Below are positions 27,650 through 36,412 of a DNA stretch of 64,000 bases, one piece after another. This DNA is from Citreicoccus inhibens (GTDB lineage: Bacteria > Myxococcota > Myxococcia > Myxococcales > Myxococcaceae): positions 372,001-436,000 of the forward strand of contig NZ_JAHNZT010000004.1 in NCBI RefSeq assembly GCF_019039035.1, read 5' to 3'. Made by a program: the position numbers and the translations under genes. The notes under the pieces are model-generated. The model was not told the DNA's origin, did no database searches, and saw only the letters and a program-made list of their open reading frames with translations. Each line of letters starts with the position of its first letter. Within the stretch, counting starts at the first letter, position 1.

Positions 27650-30394
27650 TCAATCAAAGACAAGCACCGACCGAGCCCAGGTCGACGGCGCATGCGCCAT
27701 CCACTCCAGGCGGGTGTCGCGCAAGGCGATGGCGGCGGGCCGGCCGTCCTCGATGCGCCCACGAACCGCGTCGAAGAACGGCGCCGCCTCCGCGTCCGGT
27801 ACGTCCACCGTCGCGGCGAGCACCGTGCGCGCACCCGCCTCGATGAACGCCGTGGGCAAGCTGAAGCGCTCATACATCCACGGCGCCGAGCGCGCCGCGC
27901 GACACGCCCCGAGGATGACCAACGGCTGCCCGCGCAGCCGCGCCGCGCGCACCTCGCCAGCCGTCAGCGCGTAATGCCCGCCCGGCTCGGGTGAGAGCAC
28001 CAGCAGCGACGCTTCCGACAGGCTCGGGTTCACCAGCCCGTGCGCGTGAATCTCGATCTCTGTCGCGTCCGCCATGGACTCCAGCACGTGACCGGGCGTG
28101 GCCTCCGCGCCGGACAACAGCGTCACGTCCTGCGCCGAGGACCGCCAGATGCCCAGGGGAGGCAGCCCCAACTCCGGCGGCGCCTCCACGTTCGCCACCA
28201 CCAGCCGCCGCACACCACCGGCCGGGCTCGCGCTCACGGCGGGATGCGCGCCGTAGTAGGCCCACGCGATGTCCTCGGGCAGCAGGCCGGCGCGACCATG
28301 AAGCGGCGGCCGTGCGACCACCTCCACGCGCTCACAGGGGCGCAGCGCATCCACCAGCGCCGTCGGCACCAGCCCCCGCACCTCCTCGCCCAGCGGCGCT
28401 GTGCGCGAGGCATCGAAGTCCCCGCGCAGACTCCCATCGGGCCCGCGCATGACCACGAGCGTGCGCTCCAGGTCCGCGCTGATCGCCAGTGAGCAGCGCC
28501 CCGGGAGCGAGGCGCCCAGCTCCTCACCGAAGAGGGCCTCGGCCCGCGCGAAGTCCCCCGCGCGCCCCGCCGCGTAGAGGAGCGCCGCCTGGCTGTAGGC
28601 GCGAGCCTTGCGAGCCTCCACGTTGTAGTCGGGCAACTGGCGCGCCTCGTCCACCGCGCGCCGCAAGAGCGCCTCACCCTGGGCGCGGTCCTTCCCGACG
28701 AGATAGTTCCCCTGGATGTAGCGCGCGAGCACCCGCTGCCCGGGCGGCAGCTTCGCGTCCTGGAGTCTCGCCTCCAGCCCCGCCACGAGCCGCGCGTCCT
28801 GCTCCGCGTCGGGACTCAGTCGCGCCAGGTCCGCCAGCGTGTCCGCGCCCACGAGCGACAGCGGCCCCGGACAGGAGAGCGCCTCGCCCATGCTCGCGCG
28901 GGCCCCCTTCACATCCAGCTCGCGCAACAGCGCGTACGCGTCATTCGCTCGAACGAACTGCCGCGTGGCGCAGTCCTCTGGCCGGCGCAGGAGCACCTCG
29001 CCCAGATACGCCACCGCCAGCGCCGCGTTCTTCTGGAACCGCGCGAGCTGACCGAGCTGCATGAGGTAGCGCACCTCGCTCCACGAGCCATCGCTCCGGT
29101 ACGCCGCCTGCGCGGACTCGACCGCCTGGATGGCCTCGGGCACGCGGTGGAACTGGCGATACAGCTCAGCGAGCGCGGAGTAGATGGGGCCGCAGCGATA
29201 GCCGAGCGGCTGGGCCTTGCAGGTCGCCACCGCGCCGCGCAGCACCTGCTCCGCTTGGAGCAACAAGCCCCGGTCCGAGCTGGCCGCCGCGCGCTCCTGC
29301 TCCGCGAGCAACACGAACCACGGGTCGCCAAGGTCGCGCGCGAGCGACGCGTACTCCTCCAAGTTCGCCGCGACCTCGCCATTCGTGACGAGCGCCCCCA
29401 TGAGGAGGTCCCGCTCCCCCGCGCGCCGCAGCTCCGCCAGGAACGCGGGCATGCCCCCCGGCACGGGGCGCTTGAGGGCCAGCTCCCGGTAGCGCTCGGC
29501 CAGCGGCGCGCGCACGCGGAAGTCCCGCGCCTCTGCCCAGCGAAGCGCGTCACCCAGCGCCGTGCCACCAAAGCGCGCGTCCAATGCCTCCGCCATCGGC
29601 GCGAGGCTCCGCAGCCGCTCGATGGAGCCCGCCGCGCGGATGGCCTCGTAGAGATACATGCGCATGAATCCAGGATGGGCGCGCAGCTCCCCCGTGGGGA
29701 CCGTCCCCGTCCCCGCCACCAGCGCCTTGCCCGCGGCCATCCCTCGATTCCAGCCCTCGCGCTCGGAGGCCAATCGCTCGCGCAGCGCCTGGGCGAGAGC
29801 GCGGGCCTCCTGCGACCAGCCCGTCTCGCCCAGGGCCGCCACCGCCTCGAAGCTCTCGGCGGCCGAGGCCCACAGCTCCAGTTCGCGCAGCACGAGCCCT
29901 CGATTCCACAGGGCCTGCGCGTGGCGCGGATGGGCTCGCAGCACACCGTCCAGCAGCGTGAGCGCCCGGGTCAGGTCTCTGCGGTCCAGCGCGAGCAGCG
30001 CCCGGTCGCAGTCCACATCCGGCGAGGCCTCCGCTTTCTCCAGATAGGGAGCCGCCAGCGCCGCGTCGCCGCGCACGAGATAGGCCGCGGCCAGTCCGTG
30101 CATGTCGCCCTGCGACTCCAGTCGGGCCAGCGCCTGGAGCGGGAGCGGCGCCACCGGGGTATGCTCCGCGCGCATCGGACCATAGGGACGGTAGGCATCC
30201 GCCGCCGCGAGGCTCACACGCGCCTCGATGAGCCGCGTGGCGGCCTCCGCTCGCCACACTGCGGCGCCGACCCGCGCCTCGTGCTCCCTCGCCGCGCGTC
30301 CCCACCGGACGAGTCCCGCGCCCACCGCGAGCATCAGGACCAGCCCCATCGGCGCCCAACGCCACACTGCCTTGCGAGCCTTGTTCGCTGACAC
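27650..30394 (-). CDS. Membrane-anchored TPR protein with C-terminal CHAT protease domain
   Basis: 914 residues from GTG 30394. A basic N-terminus and one hydrophobic helix (about 12-33) predict a signal anchor with the bulk in the periplasm. TPR-like helical repeats fill about residues 85-650. The last 200 residues form a CHAT (caspase-HetF) domain: the catalytic pair is His785 in IHAHG and Cys831 in LGACRAA, followed by FIEAGARTVLAATVDVPD and PAAIALRDTR, the usual CHAT ending. Both catalytic residues are kept, so a cysteine peptidase is plausible. The start codon sits in a short palindrome (CTGAC/GTCAG). The next gene downstream is the lipoprotein. The target is unknown. Confidence 0.87.
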   Translation of the reverse strand: MSANKARKAVWRWAPMGLVLMLAVGAGLVRWGRAAREHEARVGAAVWRAEAATRLIEARVSLAAADAYRPYGPMRAEHTPVAPLPLQALARLESQGDMHGLAAAYLVRGDAALAAPYLEKAEASPDVDCDRALLALDRRDLTRALTLLDGVLRAHPRHAQALWNRGLVLRELELWASAAESFEAVAALGETGWSQEARALAQALRERLASEREGWNRGMAAGKALVAGTGTVPTGELRAHPGFMRMYLYEAIRAAGSIERLRSLAPMAEALDARFGGTALGDALRWAEARDFRVRAPLAERYRELALKRPVPGGMPAFLAELRRAGERDLLMGALVTNGEVAANLEEYASLARDLGDPWFVLLAEQERAAASSDRGLLLQAEQVLRGAVATCKAQPLGYRCGPIYSALAELYRQFHRVPEAIQAVESAQAAYRSDGSWSEVRYLMQLGQLARFQKNAALAVAYLGEVLLRRPEDCATRQFVRANDAYALLRELDVKGARASMGEALSCPGPLSLVGADTLADLARLSPDAEQDARLVAGLEARLQDAKLPPGQRVLARYIQGNYLVGKDRAQGEALLRRAVDEARQLPDYNVEARKARAYSQAALLYAAGRAGDFARAEALFGEELGASLPGRCSLAISADLERTLVVMRGPDGSLRGDFDASRTAPLGEEVRGLVPTALVDALRPCERVEVVARPPLHGRAGLLPEDIAWAYYGAHPAVSASPAGGVRRLVVANVEAPPELGLPPLGIWRSSAQDVTLLSGAEATPGHVLESMADATEIEIHAHGLVNPSLSEASLLVLSPEPGGHYALTAGEVRAARLRGQPLVILGACRAARSAPWMYERFSLPTAFIEAGARTVLAATVDVPDAEAAPFFDAVRGRIEDGRPAAIALRDTRLEWMAHAPSTWARSVLVFD

Positions 30395-30505
30395 GTCAGT
30401 CCCCTGGCCGATGCCGCAGTCCCTGCCTCCTCAACGGAGGGGCTGAGCGATCTTCCCGGGGACGCTACGAAGGTTCTCCCGTGGTGGCGATATGCGGGCG
30501 GAAGC

Positions 30506-31750
30506 TCAGCGCGGAGACGCGGCCGTGGGGCGCAGGTGGAAGCGCGCCTCGAAGCCGTTGAAGAGGTCCAGGTACTGCTCCAGGTAACGGGTGAGCAGGA
30601 AGCGCTCGCGCACGGTCTCGCGCGCCCGCTGGCCCATGCGGTCTCGCAGCGCCGGGTCCCGCAGCAGTTGCACGATGCGCGCGGCGCACTGCTCCACCGA
30701 GTCCACCAGGAAGCCGTTGTGGCCATCCTGGAGCTGATGGCGGATGCCGCCCACGTTGCCGCCGATGACGGGCGTGCCCTTCCACATCGCCTCGGTCACC
30801 GTGAGGCCAAAGCCCTCACGCAGGGACTTCTGCACCACCACGGCCGCGCGCCGCTGGAGCGCGTTCACCAGCGCGGTGTCCTCGCGGCTGAGCAGGAGGA
30901 TGCGGTCCGAGCGGTGCCGGTGCAGGTGGCCGTAGACCTCCTGTCCCTCGGGGTCATCCGCGGCCATGTTGCCCAGGAGCACCAGCGTGCAGGGCACCTG
31001 CTCACGCGCGAGCTTGTACGCGGCCACCACGCCTTCAGGGTCCTTCCAGCGGTCGAAGCGAGACACCTGCACCACCAGGGGCAGGTCCGTGGGGATGCAG
31101 TGGTACGCGAGGCGCTCGTCGATCTCCTTGTCCGTCAGCTCGCGGTTCTTGATGGAGAACGGATCAATGGCGGGCAGGAAGAATCGCTGGGGGATGGGGA
31201 GGTCCTGCTCGTACTCGGGGATGCTGAGCACGGCGGCGTCGTAGGCCCCCAGGAACGACTTGAGATAGGACCACAGCGCGGGGTCGGGCCGGGTCATGTC
31301 CACGTGACAGCGCCACACCCACGGGCCTCGCTTGCGGCTGTGGTGCACGATGGGCAACGGCTGCGGGTCATGAATCACGACGCGGTCATGGTCCAGCCGG
31401 TTGCGCACGGCGTTCTCGTAGACGACCTCTTCGTAGATGCGGCGCTTGCGCGGCGTCAGGTCGATGCACGCCCCCTGTAGCGCGTTGTGCATCTTCTTCG
31501 TGATGTTGAAGAAGTCCGGCGGGCCTTGGATGGCGCGCCACTCGGTCACGAGCCCCACGCTGTTCATCAGCAGCGTGAGCGGAGAGAGCAGCTCCGCCAC
31601 GCCGCCGCCGTAGTACGTGGAGTTGACGTGCGCCACGCGCAGGTCTTGGAGCGGGCGCGCCTTGCGCAGGATGCGCTCCACGGTCTCGGCGCCGACGTAG
31701 CGCTCATAGTCGGCGACCTGGACCAGGCGATGCACGGTGGAGCTCGTCAT
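30506..31750 (-). CDS. treT: Trehalose glycosyltransferring synthase (GT4)
   Basis: 414 residues of the GT4 glycosyltransferase family, TreT type. It can make trehalose from NDP-glucose and glucose, reversibly. Diagnostic segments are AHVNSTYYGGGVAELL near residue 40, VVQVSRFDRWKDPEGV near 235, and the E-x7-E donor site REGFGLTVTEAMWKG, with GGIRHQLQDGHNGFLV after it. ATG 31750 starts the family N-terminus (MTSSTVHRLVQVADYERY). It stands alone between the CHAT gene and the divergent beta-lactamase. Trehalose is a stress solute in myxobacteria, so a role in osmotic or spore physiology is possible. Confidence 0.9.
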   Translation of the reverse strand: MTSSTVHRLVQVADYERYVGAETVERILRKARPLQDLRVAHVNSTYYGGGVAELLSPLTLLMNSVGLVTEWRAIQGPPDFFNITKKMHNALQGACIDLTPRKRRIYEEVVYENAVRNRLDHDRVVIHDPQPLPIVHHSRKRGPWVWRCHVDMTRPDPALWSYLKSFLGAYDAAVLSIPEYEQDLPIPQRFFLPAIDPFSIKNRELTDKEIDERLAYHCIPTDLPLVVQVSRFDRWKDPEGVVAAYKLAREQVPCTLVLLGNMAADDPEGQEVYGHLHRHRSDRILLLSREDTALVNALQRRAAVVVQKSLREGFGLTVTEAMWKGTPVIGGNVGGIRHQLQDGHNGFLVDSVEQCAARIVQLLRDPALRDRMGQRARETVRERFLLTRYLEQYLDLFNGFEARFHLRPTAASPR

Positions 31751-31973
31751 GGGCCCATCACTGCGTTCGGAGATGGGACGCCGCCACCGCGCCCTTCGCG
31801 AAACGCCACCTCGCGCACAGATGGACCGAGCAGGACCCGTGAGAGGTGTGGCCCGCAGACCACTCCACCGCGTCACCCGAGCCACGCTTCGCCCCGGCGT
31901 CGGCCGTCCACCGCTGGCGCATGCCTTGCTTCGCGACCCGCGCCTCACGCCCTTCACGACAGGAGTCTCTCGC

Positions 31974-32807
31974 ATGTCGCAGCACCCGCTTCAGCTCTTG
32001 GGATGCCTCCTCCTCGGTGTCCTCGCGAGCACCGCGTGCGCCACCGGCCGCCCCGCGCCCTTGCGCCTCGCCACGAACCATCCCGGCTGCTTCGGGCTGA
32101 TGAGCCTGGAGACGGGCGAGGTGACCTTCAACGATGCGGCGCGCTGCCGCGAGCGCCTGACGCCGGCCTCCACCTTCAAGGTCCCGCACGCGCTCATCGC
32201 CCTGGAGTCGGGCGTCGCCACGCCCGACGAGGTCTTCCCGTGGGACGGCACGAAACGCTCTTTCGAGGCGTGGAACCAGGACCAGACGCTCGACACGGCC
32301 ATGCGCCGCTCCGCGTTGTGGGTCTTCCAGCGTCTGGCCACAAAGCTCGGCCGCGAGCGCGAGGAGGCGTGGCTGAAGCGCTTCCACTACGGCAATGAGG
32401 ACGCGTCGGGCGACATCACGAAGTTCTGGCTCAACGGCCCGCTGCGCATCTCTCCCGAGGAGCAGCTCGCCTTCCTGGCGCGCATGTACCGAGGCCAGCT
32501 CCCGGTCAGCGCCCAGACGTTGAGGACGGTGCAAGGCATGCTCGTGCAGCGCGCGGACAGCGTGGCTCACGTGCGAGACGACATCGACCTCGCGGGTCCT
32601 TGGAAGGACGGCTCGGTGCTCAGCGCAAAGACGGGCTCCGCGCTGCGCCCCGAGGGCAACGTGACATGGCTGGTAGGCCACGTGGCCACGCGGCACGGCG
32701 CGTTCGTTTTCGTCAGCGAGGTCCAGACGCCCGCGGGCCCGCTTCCCTCGCCCCATCCCGCGCTGGCCGCCGCCATCGCGTCCCTGCGCGCCCAGGGCCT
32801 GTTGTGA
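31974..32807 (+). CDS. Class D (OXA-type) beta-lactamase-like protein, exported
   Basis: 277 residues. The hydrophobic N-terminus ends in LASTACATG, either a weak lipobox (Cys22) or an ordinary signal peptide. The serine-penicillinase motifs are in the expected order: Ser66-x-x-Lys69 (STFK), Ser113-Ala-Leu where class D usually has S-x-V, YGN at 139-141, and KTG at 219-221. AGGAG lies 8 bp before the ATG. A cleft-active, penicillin-hydrolysing periplasmic enzyme is likely, but substrate range cannot be judged. It is divergent from treT, with a 223-bp spacer, and a secreted protein follows 69 bp later. Confidence 0.88.
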   Translation: MSQHPLQLLGCLLLGVLASTACATGRPAPLRLATNHPGCFGLMSLETGEVTFNDAARCRERLTPASTFKVPHALIALESGVATPDEVFPWDGTKRSFEAWNQDQTLDTAMRRSALWVFQRLATKLGREREEAWLKRFHYGNEDASGDITKFWLNGPLRISPEEQLAFLARMYRGQLPVSAQTLRTVQGMLVQRADSVAHVRDDIDLAGPWKDGSVLSAKTGSALRPEGNVTWLVGHVATRHGAFVFVSEVQTPAGPLPSPHPALAAAIASLRAQGLL

Positions 32808-32876
32808 CATCCTGTGCCCGCTCCGAGCGCGCCCCTTGCGCTCGCCGGAGCCCTCACCCGCTGCCCGAGGCCCCCG

Positions 32877-34175
32877 ATGCGCACCGGACTCCTCCTCGCA
32901 TCCGTCGTCCTGCTCGCCTCGCCCGCGGGCGCCGCTCCGCCGACGTTCGTGGAGCAGGTGGAGACCTACGCTCGCGACCGAGCCTTCACGGTGACTTGGA
33001 TCAGCGACTACCAACTCGATGAAGACCCCGAGCTGGAGCACGTCGCGTGGCTCTGCCACACGACCGCCAAGGGCGGCCATGACGCCCTCTTCGTCGTCGA
33101 GCAGGACCCCGGCGTCCTCTGGAGCCTCCACCAGGCCGAGGGGTCCGAGGAGCCGTGCCCGGCCCCCAAGCTCTTGCCCCCGGGTCCACCGCCCAGCCGG
33201 CTCGAGTTCGTCGTGAAGCTGCCCGGAGATTCGGGCTCCGCGACGGGCAGCGTCGCGTTTCGCGAGGGCAAGCTCGTCACGCTCTCGCGCGGGCACAGCC
33301 ACGACGTCCGCAACGCCCTCGCGGAGTGCGGCCACAGCCTGTCCTTCACCTCACAAGGCGAGAACTGGGCGGAGCTGAGCTTCTCGCAATCGAGTTGGTA
33401 CCAATGCCTGACCCGGGACCATTCAGACATCGCAGTGCCGTCGACCATCCGGGATCGCCGCGGGGGATTGATTCCAGTGCTCGCCACGCCCGCGCGCACG
33501 CACGCGTCCACGTACAACCTGCTCATTCGCGTCCCGAAGAACTGGCCTCCTCGTCATGAGCAGCTTGCCCATGTGCAGGTGGACGCGCTGTTCCTCGAGG
33601 AACCGAGTCGCGTGCGCCTGCGCATCCACGTCACCGACGACGTGCTGCTCCCCGCCCACGCCAAGATGGCGGACAAGGAGCTGCTCGGCGTGGATCATCT
33701 GGAGCTGTGGTGGTCGCCGATGAACCCCGCGCCCGAGACCCCCGCGAATCGCCAGCTCGCCGTGGCGCGCACCGCGAAGGGTGAGCCCGTGGTCCGCTGG
33801 CTCTTCCCGGCACACTTCACCGAGCCGCTGCCTCACGTGACGCTGGAAGGCGATGACTTCCTCATCGACCTGGCCCCCGCGCACCTCGGACTCGTCCCCG
33901 AACTGAAGGACAACTGGTCCCTGCCGTTCACCGTCGTGTTCTCGGACTCGGACGCCGTGGGCACGAAGCAGCCCGTCGTGACGGGCACCAGCATGGTGAA
34001 GCCGAACGACGCCACCACCTTCGGCAGGCTCATCGCCCTGAAGGGGCTCGCCCGCTATCCCACCATGCCGAACGACGACGAACCGGAATGGAATGACATC
34101 CCCATCCCCCCCGGGGAGAACCTCCCGCTCACCGCCGCGGGGCTGCCCGCGCCGCCCACTCCGCCCAAGCCCTGA
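32877..34175 (+). CDS. Secreted protein of unknown function
   Basis: 432 residues. A clean signal peptide (MRTGLLLASVVLLASPAGA, cleavage after about residue 19) precedes a mature protein rich in beta-type hydrophobic/polar alternation. Two regions can be told apart: an N-terminal part to about 200 and a C-terminal part resembling a carbohydrate-binding or cell-surface sandwich fold (HVQVDALFLEE, then RLRIHVTDDVLLP, then LEGDDFLIDLAP). The last 30 residues are Pro-rich. No known family or catalytic motif is recognised. ATG 32877 was chosen because the signal peptide begins there. It lies 69 bp after the beta-lactamase gene on the same strand. Confidence 0.72.
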   Translation: MRTGLLLASVVLLASPAGAAPPTFVEQVETYARDRAFTVTWISDYQLDEDPELEHVAWLCHTTAKGGHDALFVVEQDPGVLWSLHQAEGSEEPCPAPKLLPPGPPPSRLEFVVKLPGDSGSATGSVAFREGKLVTLSRGHSHDVRNALAECGHSLSFTSQGENWAELSFSQSSWYQCLTRDHSDIAVPSTIRDRRGGLIPVLATPARTHASTYNLLIRVPKNWPPRHEQLAHVQVDALFLEEPSRVRLRIHVTDDVLLPAHAKMADKELLGVDHLELWWSPMNPAPETPANRQLAVARTAKGEPVVRWLFPAHFTEPLPHVTLEGDDFLIDLAPAHLGLVPELKDNWSLPFTVVFSDSDAVGTKQPVVTGTSMVKPNDATTFGRLIALKGLARYPTMPNDDEPEWNDIPIPPGENLPLTAAGLPAPPTPPKP

Positions 34176-34263
34176 GCGGCGCGGCCTCGCGCTTAGGCCG
34201 CTGAAAGCACCACGCGCCCGCCCCTTTCCAGGAGCGAGCGCGCGGGCTTCAGCGAAGCGGGGT

Positions 34264-34284
34264 GCGCGGACCCAAGGCCCGCGC
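34264..34284. terminator. Hairpin in the convergent gap before metK end
   Basis: GCGCGG (34264-34269) pairs with CCGCGC (34279-34284) around a 9-base loop. It sits 11 bp from the metK stop, between two convergent genes. There is no T-tract. It may act as a weak two-way terminator. Confidence 0.3.
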
Positions 34285-34295
34285 CGCCGAGTGAG

Positions 34296-35474
34296 TCAGA
34301 CCGCCTTCAGCCGGGAAGACGCCGCGCCACCGGCCGCGTCACGCAGCGCGTCCTTCTTGTCGGTGCGCTCCCAGGTGAACTCCTTGTCGGTCCGGCCGAA
34401 GTGACCGTACGCGGCGGTCTTCTGGTAGATGGGCCGCAGCAGGTCCAGGTGCTCGGTGATCTCGCGCGGCTTCAGGCCGAAGACCTGACGCACGGCCTTC
34501 GCGATGCGCTCCTCGGGAACCGCGGCGGTGCCGAACGTCTCCACCATCACGCTGACCGGCTCCGCCACGCCAATGGCGTAGGAGACCTGCACCTCGCAGC
34601 GGCGCGCCAGGCCGGCGGCCACCACGTTCTTGGCGATGTAGCGGCCCATGTACGCGGCCGACCGGTCCACCTTCGACGGGTCCTTGCCGCTGAACGCGCC
34701 ACCACCGTGACGGCCCATGCCGCCGTAGGTGTCGACGATGATCTTCCGGCCCGTCACGCCCGAGTCGCCCATGGGACCGCCGATGACGAACCGGCCCGTC
34801 GGGTTGATGAAGAACTTCGTCTTGTTGTCGATCAACTTCTTGGGGAGCGCCTTGATGATGACGTCCTCGCGGATGGCCTCCTGGATCTTCTTGTTGGAGA
34901 CGTCATCCGAGTGCTGCGTGGAGACGACCACCGCGTCGATGCGCACCGGACGACCGTTGCGGTACTCCACCGTCACCTGGCTCTTGCCGTCCGGACGGAT
35001 CCAGTCGTGGTTCTTGCGGCGCACATCCGCCAGCCGGCGCGTCAGCGCGTGGGCGTAGTGGATGGGGGCGGGCATCAGCTCCGGCGTCTCGTCGCACGCG
35101 AAGCCGAACATCATTCCCTGGTCGCCGGCGCCCTGCTCCTTCTTGTTGTCCACGCCGCGCGCGATGTCCTGGCTCTGGCCCTCGATGGCCACCATGACAC
35201 CGCAGGTGTTGCCGTCGTAGCCCATCGAGCTGTCCGTGTAGCCGATGCGCGTGATGGTCGCGCGGACGATCTTCGGAATGTCCACGTAACAGTTCGTCGT
35301 CACCTCACCCGCGACAATGGCGAGGCCCGTCTTCACGAGCGTCTCCACGGCGACTCGGCCCTGGGGGTCCTTGGCGAGAATGGCGTCGAGCACCCCGTCG
35401 GAGATCTGGTCGGCGATCTTGTCCGGGTGGCCCTCGGTGACGGATTCAGACGTGAACAGGAAGTCGGTAGGCAT
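34296..35474 (-). CDS. metK: S-adenosylmethionine synthetase
   Basis: 392 residues. It makes S-adenosylmethionine from methionine and ATP in the cytoplasm. Signatures are all present: [20 protein letters not shown] near the start, [10 protein letters not shown], and [19 protein letters not shown] near residue 265. ATG 35474 gives the usual N-terminus [19 protein letters not shown]; the frame upstream shows no similarity. The gene is divergent from the MlaC-like gene with a 230-bp spacer. I found no SAM- or SAH-type riboswitch fold in the leader, but did not do a covariance search. Confidence 0.98.
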   Translation of the reverse strand: MPTDFLFTSESVTEGHPDKIADQISDGVLDAILAKDPQGRVAVETLVKTGLAIVAGEVTTNCYVDIPKIVRATITRIGYTDSSMGYDGNTCGVMVAIEGQSQDIARGVDNKKEQGAGDQGMMFGFACDETPELMPAPIHYAHALTRRLADVRRKNHDWIRPDGKSQVTVEYRNGRPVRIDAVVVSTQHSDDVSNKKIQEAIREDVIIKALPKKLIDNKTKFFINPTGRFVIGGPMGDSGVTGRKIIVDTYGGMGRHGGGAFSGKDPSKVDRSAAYMGRYIAKNVVAAGLARRCEVQVSYAIGVAEPVSVMVETFGTAAVPEERIAKAVRQVFGLKPREITEHLDLLRPIYQKTAAYGHFGRTDKEFTWERTDKKDALRDAAGGAASSRLKAV

Positions 35475-35518
35475 GTCTTCTCGGAGCTTGCGCTTTTCTA
35501 CGACTGTGCGCGGGTCGG

Positions 35519-35548
35519 ACAGTAAACGTGCGGTCCTAGCAGAGTCAA
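35519..35548 (-). promoter_or_regulatory. Candidate promoter for metK
   Basis: On the minus strand TTGACT (plus-strand AGTCAA, 35543-35548) and TACTGT (plus-strand ACAGTA, 35519-35524) are 18 bp apart, about 45 bp upstream of the ATG. This is the best sigma-70-like pair in the spacer. Support is spacing and position only. Confidence 0.35.
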
Positions 35549-35704
35549 ACCCGCAAGTGGGGCGCGACATTCGGCGGATGTGCCCTGCGAGCAGGCGAAC
35601 ATCCGGCGACACTACACGCGGGGTCTGACGCTGAATTTTGTCCTGCGCCGACCGTTTCCCTGGGCTAACAGGAACCCGCCGCTATCCCGAGGAAAACGAA
35701 TCGT

Positions 35705-36295
35705 ATGAACGCACGCTTCCGCACCTTCTCCCTGTTGGCCGCCCTCACCTTCGCTTTGCCTGCGCTCGCCGCGCCGGCCGCCAACGAGGCGGTGGTCAAG
35801 CCCGTGAAGACGGTGGTGCAGTCGGTCCGCTACGAGAAGGACCTGAAGGCGCTGGAGAACTTCGGGGGCGAGCAGCAGGGCCGCTATCTGCTCGGCGAGG
35901 ACTGGGACAAGGCGACCAAGGCCCAGCGCACCGAGTTCCTGCAGCTCTTCCACACCCTCTTCGCGAAGATGGCCTTCCCCAAGGTCCGCGAGAACTTCAA
36001 GAACCTGGCCTCCATCACCTACGACGCGCCTGACGTGAACGGCGCCGAGGCGAAGCTGGGCTCCACCATCTTCATCAATCACCCACTGAAGAAGCAGGAG
36101 ATGAAGCTGAAGTACACCATGGCCAAGGACGGCACGACCTGGAAGGTCGTGGACGTGGAAGTGCTCGGCGACTCCATGCTCAAGGGCATCCGGGATGATC
36201 AGGTCCGCCCGCTCATGAAGGAGGGCGGCTGGGACGCGCTGCTGGGCGCCATGCGCAAGAAGAACCAGGAGCTCGCTTCGGTGCAGGTGAAGTAA
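35705..36295 (+). CDS. MlaC/Ttg2D/HpnM-family periplasmic lipid-binding protein
   Basis: 196 residues. A signal peptide (about 1-22, ending ALAAPAA) leads to a Tgt2/MlaC fold, with the family segments LLGEDWDKATKAQRTEFLQL and TWKVVDVEVLGDSMLKGIRD. MlaC proteins carry phospholipids between membranes, and HpnM is the related partner of HpnN in hopanoid transport. It begins a plus-strand series with a Gcr-type membrane protein, an HpnN-like RND protein and a lipoprotein, which is why HpnM-like is favoured over a classical Mla system: no MlaD, MlaE or MlaF is present here. Confidence 0.87.
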   Translation: MNARFRTFSLLAALTFALPALAAPAANEAVVKPVKTVVQSVRYEKDLKALENFGGEQQGRYLLGEDWDKATKAQRTEFLQLFHTLFAKMAFPKVRENFKNLASITYDAPDVNGAEAKLGSTIFINHPLKKQEMKLKYTMAKDGTTWKVVDVEVLGDSMLKGIRDDQVRPLMKEGGWDALLGAMRKKNQELASVQVK

Positions 36296-36412
36296 TCCAG
36301 CGAGCGTCGTGCCGAGTGACCGGGCAGCCAGGCTCCCGGTCATCATCGAGGTTCCGAGGGCTGCGCGAGGCGGGTACTCTCCGCCTCCCTCCTCACTCCG
36401 AGCGCCTGGCGA

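Noticed and set aside
35475-35704. SAM-responsive riboswitch upstream of metK
   Set aside because: No conserved SAM-I, SAM-II or SAH core was recognised in the leader. An Infernal/Rfam search would settle this.
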